DNA of 27,282 nucleotides from Ruminococcaceae bacterium UBA6392. GTDB taxonomy: Bacteria; Bacillota; Clostridia; Oscillospirales; Acutalibacteraceae. The first letter of the stretch is position 1. The number at the start of each line of letters is the position of its first letter. The stretch spans positions 2,633 through 29,914 of the forward strand of contig DJQG01000063.1 of NCBI GenBank assembly GCA_002438685.1, written 5' to 3'. The translations under genes were made by a program, and so were the position numbers. A model generated the notes under the pieces. The model saw only the letters and a program-made list of their open reading frames with translations, ran no database searches and was not told where the DNA came from. Below, piece by piece: positions 22,456 through 27,282 of this stretch.

Positions 22456-22913
22456 TTGTCTTTCCTCCATATATCGGTATCAAGCATGATAGTGACGGGT
22501 CCGTCGTTTGCTATATCGACCGCCATGTCCGCGCCAAAGATACCTTTTTCAACATTTCTGACTTCGTTCGCGGAGAGCTCGGAGCAGAACAGCTCATAGA
22601 GCCGATTCGCTTCATCGGGCGCGGCAGAGAGCGTAAAAGACGGTCTGTTGCCCTTTTTGCAGTCGGCGCAGAGAGTGAACTGCGATATGGCAAGAATCTC
22701 GCCGCCGACATCGTTGACGCTGAGATTCATTTTTCCGTTTTCGTCCTCGAACACGCGCAGGCGCGCTATTTTGCCGGCGAGCAACGCCGCCTGCTCATCG
22801 GTGTCGCCCTCGACAACGCCGAGCAGGACATTGAAGCCCTTGCCTATCTCGCCGACGGTCTTTCCGTCAACGGAAACTTTTGAAGATGTGACGCGCTGAA
22901 CAACAGCTCTCAC
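22452..22913 (-). CDS. dtd: D-aminoacyl-tRNA deacylase
   Basis: The 153-residue protein matches DTD1 along its whole length: MRAVVQRVTSSKVSVDG, ISQFTLCAD with the SQxTL motif (77-81), CKKGNRPSF, and NDGPVTIML with the Gly-cisPro GPV (138-140). It frees D-amino acids from mischarged tRNAs in the cytoplasm. The start is GTG at 22913 with GGGGGA upstream, 33 nt after the rel stop. The rel-dtd order is conserved in Firmicutes. It overlaps the following MBL gene by 4 nt. Confidence 0.96.
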   Translation of the reverse strand: MRAVVQRVTSSKVSVDGKTVGEIGKGFNVLLGVVEGDTDEQAALLAGKIARLRVFEDENGKMNLSVNDVGGEILAISQFTLCADCKKGNRPSFTLSAAPDEANRLYELFCSELSANEVRNVEKGIFGADMAVDIANDGPVTIMLDTDIWRKDK

Positions 22914-22946
22914 GGTGATTCCCCCTTTGACTTGCGATAATTGGTA

Positions 22947-25208
22947 TCAGGTTGCGGCTCTCTCGACGCTGAGCACGCCGTCGATTCGCTCGATTTTGGC
23001 GGCGACGCTCTTGAGATGCTCGATTCCCGAGACGGTTATGGTCATAGAGAACGTGCTTCTGCCGTCCTTGAAATTCCTTGTGTTTATATCATTTATCATA
23101 ACGTGCATATTGGCGAGCTGGACGGAGATATCCGCGAGCATGCCGACCCTGTTGAGGCAGGATATCATGAGCGTTGCGCGGAAATCCTCTTTTATGGCGC
23201 TGTCCCAATATGCGTTTATCCATCTGTCTTTATCGCCGCAATGCTCAAGATCTTTCGGGACATTGCTGCAGTCGCGCGTATGGATCGACACGCCGTGACC
23301 GCGGGTAATAAAGCCGATTATACTGTCGCCCGGGAGCGGGTTGCAGCAGCGCGAGAACTTGACAAGGCAGTTGTCGATGCCCTCGACTATAACGCCCTCG
23401 CTGCTCTTGACGCGCTTTTTCGGCTGGGTGAGCACAATCTCCGGCGGAGCGGACGCCTTGACTATCTTGTTATACTCATCTTTTATATGCGGCATCATGC
23501 GGATGAGCGACACGCCGCCGTAGCCGATGGCGGCATAGAAATCCTCGACCGTATCGAAATGCTGGCGCTCCGCGATGCGCTGGATGAACGACTTCATCTC
23601 GTCATCCGGCAGGCGGATAAAGCTGCGCCTGAACTCGCGCTCGACCTCCGCCTTGCCCTCGGCGATATTCTCGTCGCGGCGTTCTTTCTTGAACCAGTTG
23701 CGGATTTTACTGCGCGCCTCGCTCGTCTTGACTATCTTGAGCCAGTCGCGGCTCGGTCCCTTGCCGGGCTGAGACGAGGTCAAGATATCGACTATTTCGC
23801 CCGTCTTTACCTGATAGTCAATCGGCACGATGCGCCCGTCGACCTTTGCGCCGGTCATACGGTTGCCGATAGCGGAATGAATGGCATAGGCGAAATCGAT
23901 AACAGTCGCGCCTATGGGCAGGTTTATAACGTCGCCCTTGGGGGTGAACACAAACACCTCTTCGGGGACGAGGTCGCTCTTTATCGTTCTGACGATATCC
24001 TCGACATCCTCGGAATCGCTCTGGCTCTCGAGCATCTGGCGAATCCACGCGAGACGTTTGTCGAAGTTGCCGCTCGCGGTGCCGCCGCCGAGCTTATACT
24101 TCCAGTGCGCGGCGATACCGTATTCAGCCGTCTGATGCATTTCCCATGTTCTTATCTGAACCTCGAAGGGTATTCCCTCTTTGCCGATAACGGTAGTATG
24201 CAGGGACTGATACATATTCGGCTTCGGGGTCGAGATATAATCCTTGAAGCGGTTCGGGATCGGGCGGAACATATCGTGGATAACGCCGAGGCAGTTATAG
24301 CAGTCGATAACAGATTCGACTATTATTCTGACGGCATAGATATCATAAATCTCATCAAAGGTCTTGCCGCCGATATACATTTTGCGGTAGATCCCATGAA
24401 CGCTCTTGATTCTGCCCTCAACTTTGCAGCCGGAGACAAGCGGATCGACGCGTTCCTTTATCTTCTCGATTATGCTGTCGAGGAACTCCTTGCGCGACGC
24501 GCTCTGGGAATTGAGATAATCCTCTATTTCTTTATACGCGACGGGGTCGAGGCAGATAATAGCCCTGTCCTCAAGCTCCTCTTTTATCGCTCTGATACCT
24601 AAGCGGTGAGCGATGGGGGCATATATTTCGAGAGTTTCAAGGGCTGTTTCGCGGCGCTTCTCTTCGCGGACATAGCCAATGGTTCTCATGTTATGCAGTC
24701 TGTCGGCGAGTTTTATAATAATAACTCGGATATCATTTGACATCGCGAGGAGCATTTTGCGGATATTTTCCGCCTGTGCCTCCGCCTTTGTCTCGGTCGG
24801 CACTTTCGCGAGCTTCGTCACGCCGTCGACTAACTGGGCTATCTCATCGCCGAACTCGCGCTCGATATCCGCCTTTGTGACATCGGTATCCTCGACAGTA
24901 TCGTGCAGGAGAGCCGCCGCCACCGACTGGCTGTCCATGCCGAGGTCTGCGAGAATCGAAGCGACGGCTATCGGATGGATTATATACGGCTCGCCGGACT
25001 GGCGGAGCTGATTCTTGTGATGCTCCTTCGCCATATCATAGGCACGCTTCACCGTTTCAAGCTCGTCGTCGCGGTACATGGTCTTTATTTTTTCATAGAG
25101 CTTGTCAAAGCCGTCGTCAAAGGAAGAGCTGCCGTCGGTGAAATCCGCCTGACGGTTCATCTTCTTCTCCTCAGTCTCGCCGTTTATTTTTTCTTCCCAC
25201 GATCTCAT
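22947..25208 (-). CDS. rel: Bifunctional (p)ppGpp synthetase/hydrolase Rel
   Basis: The 753-residue protein has the full long Rel layout. The HD hydrolase domain has HPIAVASILADLG and LHDTVED (His102-Asp103). The synthetase has GIYRKMYIGGKTFDEIYDI and PNRFKDYISTPKPN; RFKD (320-323) is the RxKD type of bifunctional enzymes rather than the EDD of RelA. A TGS domain (about 417-477, VFTPKGDVINLP), helical/zinc-finger region with the CC pair in FSRCCNPLPGD, and a C-terminal ACT domain follow. All point to a ribosome-controlled enzyme that makes and breaks the alarmone. I chose ATG at 25208 (AGGAG seven bases upstream) over ATG at 25223, which has no site. It lies between recJ and dtd. Confidence 0.96.
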   Translation of the reverse strand: MRSWEEKINGETEEKKMNRQADFTDGSSSFDDGFDKLYEKIKTMYRDDELETVKRAYDMAKEHHKNQLRQSGEPYIIHPIAVASILADLGMDSQSVAAALLHDTVEDTDVTKADIEREFGDEIAQLVDGVTKLAKVPTETKAEAQAENIRKMLLAMSNDIRVIIIKLADRLHNMRTIGYVREEKRRETALETLEIYAPIAHRLGIRAIKEELEDRAIICLDPVAYKEIEDYLNSQSASRKEFLDSIIEKIKERVDPLVSGCKVEGRIKSVHGIYRKMYIGGKTFDEIYDIYAVRIIVESVIDCYNCLGVIHDMFRPIPNRFKDYISTPKPNMYQSLHTTVIGKEGIPFEVQIRTWEMHQTAEYGIAAHWKYKLGGGTASGNFDKRLAWIRQMLESQSDSEDVEDIVRTIKSDLVPEEVFVFTPKGDVINLPIGATVIDFAYAIHSAIGNRMTGAKVDGRIVPIDYQVKTGEIVDILTSSQPGKGPSRDWLKIVKTSEARSKIRNWFKKERRDENIAEGKAEVEREFRRSFIRLPDDEMKSFIQRIAERQHFDTVEDFYAAIGYGGVSLIRMMPHIKDEYNKIVKASAPPEIVLTQPKKRVKSSEGVIVEGIDNCLVKFSRCCNPLPGDSIIGFITRGHGVSIHTRDCSNVPKDLEHCGDKDRWINAYWDSAIKEDFRATLMISCLNRVGMLADISVQLANMHVMINDINTRNFKDGRSTFSMTITVSGIEHLKSVAAKIERIDGVLSVERAAT

Positions 25209-25237
25209 CGGATCACTCCTCATTATCTTGCCGTTGT

Positions 25238-27277
25238 TTATAAAAAGTTTCTTATATGTTTCATCAGTTGCGCGTCCTCAAGGTTCACCTTGGGGCTCTG
25301 TTCGTTGACAACGATGCTGCCCGCGGGCGAGCGGTTGAGAACGCCCGTCTGCACCATAACTTCAACGGCGCTCGCGACGGCGCAAATTCTGTCTGCCTCG
25401 AAGCCGGAGCGCAGGCACAGCATCTCATACTCGGCACTCCATGAGCCGCGCCGTTTTATCTGGGTATACACCGCGCCGCAGAGGCTTCTGTCCGGCAAGG
25501 CGATCTTTGCCTGCTCCACGGTCAGCTCCTCGCCGTGCATGACGCGGTCAAAAAGCCGAAGCCCCTCGAGGACTTTTATATCGTCGCTGCCCGCCGGGCG
25601 CATATTCCTGATATATACGCCGATGCGGACATTCCCCTGATACTCGTTCCTGTCGAGATTGACGGCGAGGTCAACTGTATCGCCGACGCTGTAGAAGAAC
25701 GAGCGCTCGGTCATGCCGAAATACATGGCGAAGATGCGCGTGTCGCCCTTTGAGACGGTTATTCGCATATGCTTGCCGTTGCCGACGGGAGAAAAGCCCT
25801 CTATCCTCATGCCGTAAAGCCCGAAAACCGGCTGGGGATTGCCCGCCCCGAACGGTTCGAGGGACGAGACGGCGTCGAGAATATCCAAAGATATATGCGC
25901 GGGATTGATTTTGAGATCTATATTCTGAACCGGGAACGGCATCTCGGTATTAAGCGAATACTCCGTTATCTCCGAGCGCAGCTGTTCGATATCCTTCGCC
26001 ATGAGCGAGAGTCCCGCCGCCTGGGTGTGGCCGCCGAAATGGGTCAGCAGATGCTTTGAATTTTTTATCGCATCATAGAGCGAGAAGCCCTCGATGCTGC
26101 GTCCCGAGCCACGCGCCGTGCCGTCCTCTGTATTGCGCGAAATTATTATGCACGGTTTTGAATATTTTTCCTGAATCCTCGCGGCGACAATGCCGATAAC
26201 GCCGTTGTGCCAATCGTCGCCGTCAACGACAATGACGGGGGCATAGCGTATCTCCGGATGCTCAAACAATTTCTGTTCGACCTCGGCGAAAATCTCGCTC
26301 TCAATCGCCTGGCGCGTTCTGTTCGCCTCGTTTATCTCCTGCGCGAGCCCGTTTGCGGTCTCGGGGTCGTCGCTGAGCAGAAGCTCGAGCGCGCGGTTGG
26401 CGGAGCCCATTCTGCCAGCCGCATTGATGCGCGGCGAAATCGTGAACGCCACTGAGGTCGCGTTGACATATTTGTTCCCCGCTCCCGCGACATCGAGAAG
26501 CTCGTTTATGCCGGCGCGCGAGCGGTTGTTGATGCTGCGAAGTCCCGCCTTGACTATCGCGCGATTTTCGCCGGTAAGATTGACAACATCGCTTATAGTA
26601 CCTATTGCGGCGAGGTCTGCGAAGTCTTCTATGACGGCTGTGTCGTCCTCGAGCTCCATAGCGCAAGCCAGCTTGAATGCGACGCCCGCTCCGCACAGCT
26701 CCTTAAACGGGCCGGTGCAATCCGCGCGCTGAAGATCGACTATCGCCTCGGCGCGAGGCAGAACATCGGGCACTTTGTGGTGGTCGGTTATAACGACCTC
26801 CATGCCGAGCTCATACGCGCGTTCGGTCGCGTCCGCAGCACTGACACCGTTATCGACCGTCACTATCAGCTGAGTACCCATATCTTTGAGCTTTTCGACC
26901 GCGCCGACGCTCAGACCGTAGCCCTCGGTCAGCCTGTCCGGGATATACCACAGGACATTCGCACCCTTTGACTCAAGATATGTATAGAGAAGAGCGGTTG
27001 AGGTGACGCCGTCGGCATCGAAATCGCCGAATATCGCTATGCACTCGAAATTATCTATCGCGCGGTTTATGCGCTCGACCGCCTTGTCCATATCCGGCAG
27101 GGCGAACGGATCGAGAGTAAAGAACGGGTTCGGGTCGAAGAAATCTTCTATCTCTTCGTCGTCGCGAAGTCCGCGTATAACGGCAAGCAGCGCGGCGATA
27201 GGATTGAGGCTGTGTTCCTCGGCTATCTGAGCCGCGAGATCCTTGTCATATGAAGCTGCAAGCCATCTTTTACGCAT
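25238..27277 (-). CDS. recJ: Single-stranded-DNA-specific exonuclease RecJ
   Basis: The 679-residue protein has the DHH phosphoesterase motifs GDFDADGVTSTA (84-95), DNG (142-144) and TDHHKVP (164-170), and a DHHA1 domain with HFGGHTQAAGLSL. An OB-like domain and a C-terminal extension follow, so it is longer than the roughly 570 residues of E. coli RecJ, as usual in Firmicutes. It degrades single-stranded DNA 5' to 3' in recombination and mismatch repair. The ATG at 27277 leaves only 5 bases before the window edge, so its ribosome binding site cannot be seen and the start is provisional. The rel gene follows after 29 nt; the apt gene often found between them is absent. Confidence 0.95.
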   Translation of the reverse strand: MRKRWLAASYDKDLAAQIAEEHSLNPIAALLAVIRGLRDDEEIEDFFDPNPFFTLDPFALPDMDKAVERINRAIDNFECIAIFGDFDADGVTSTALLYTYLESKGANVLWYIPDRLTEGYGLSVGAVEKLKDMGTQLIVTVDNGVSAADATERAYELGMEVVITDHHKVPDVLPRAEAIVDLQRADCTGPFKELCGAGVAFKLACAMELEDDTAVIEDFADLAAIGTISDVVNLTGENRAIVKAGLRSINNRSRAGINELLDVAGAGNKYVNATSVAFTISPRINAAGRMGSANRALELLLSDDPETANGLAQEINEANRTRQAIESEIFAEVEQKLFEHPEIRYAPVIVVDGDDWHNGVIGIVAARIQEKYSKPCIIISRNTEDGTARGSGRSIEGFSLYDAIKNSKHLLTHFGGHTQAAGLSLMAKDIEQLRSEITEYSLNTEMPFPVQNIDLKINPAHISLDILDAVSSLEPFGAGNPQPVFGLYGMRIEGFSPVGNGKHMRITVSKGDTRIFAMYFGMTERSFFYSVGDTVDLAVNLDRNEYQGNVRIGVYIRNMRPAGSDDIKVLEGLRLFDRVMHGEELTVEQAKIALPDRSLCGAVYTQIKRRGSWSAEYEMLCLRSGFEADRICAVASAVEVMVQTGVLNRSPAGSIVVNEQSPKVNLEDAQLMKHIRNFL

Positions 27278-27282
27278 AGGGT

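Noticed and set aside
22941..24602. Long open frame (about 550 codons) on the plus strand inside rel
   Set aside because: It lies entirely opposite the well-supported rel gene, has no family motifs and no ribosome binding site. It reflects the codon bias of the real gene.

Overview
The window looks like chromosomal core DNA from a Gram-positive Firmicute. It is most likely a moderately GC-rich, spore-forming (or recently spore-forming) clostridium of the Oscillospiraceae/Ruminococcaceae type. The evidence is the sporulation proteins YabP and YabQ in a block ordered like Bacillus subtilis yabM-yabN-yabO-yabP-yabQ-divIC-yabR, a bifunctional Rel, HemZ, a long-form HPF, purine-rich Shine-Dalgarno sites, and TTGATA/TATAAT-type promoters with extended -10 elements. 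The genus cannot be fixed from the sequence alone. Every gene but one (a PHP-domain gene at 8464-9150) is on the minus strand, so transcription runs right to left. I see no mobile elements, CRISPR arrays, rRNA or tRNA genes.

Right end (27277 to 19375): a housekeeping run recJ, rel, dtd, an MBL-fold hydrolase, hemZ and a nucleoside kinase. Spacing is tight, including a 4-nt ATGA overlap. The genes cover DNA repair, the stringent response, D-aminoacyl-tRNA proofreading, a radical-SAM enzyme and a P-loop kinase. Middle right (19347 to 14040): a good promoter with a dyad in its spacer precedes a SpoVB/YabM-type flippase, mazG, an HU gene, yabO, yabP, yabQ, divIC and an S1-domain yabR-like gene, and the run closes at a clear intrinsic terminator. 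RNA hairpins punctuate this run, one enclosing the yabP ribosome binding site.

Middle (14015 to 9203): an amidohydrolase translationally coupled to a lone class I fumarase alpha subunit, then hpf under its own promoter, a THUMP-domain RNA methyltransferase and a YegS-like lipid kinase. Next comes the plus-strand PHP gene, divergent from a HAD hydrolase, then an ABC-F ATPase with its own promoter and a degenerate second ATPase site, and then an O-antigen-ligase-like membrane protein with a long acidic/Thr-rich insert.

Left end (3960 to 1, truncated): the most interesting part is an operon behind one strong promoter. It encodes a D-amino-acid aminotransferase, a stand-alone GLUCM_C/DUF4392 protein (homologous to the C-terminal half of vertebrate D-glutamate cyclase DGLUCY), 5-oxoprolinase subunits PxpB and PxpC, and the start of a DUF1445/YcsI protein (homologous to the N-terminal half of DGLUCY). 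Together they suggest a route from D-alanine or D-glutamate through 5-oxoproline to glutamate. PxpA and any further genes would lie beyond the left edge.
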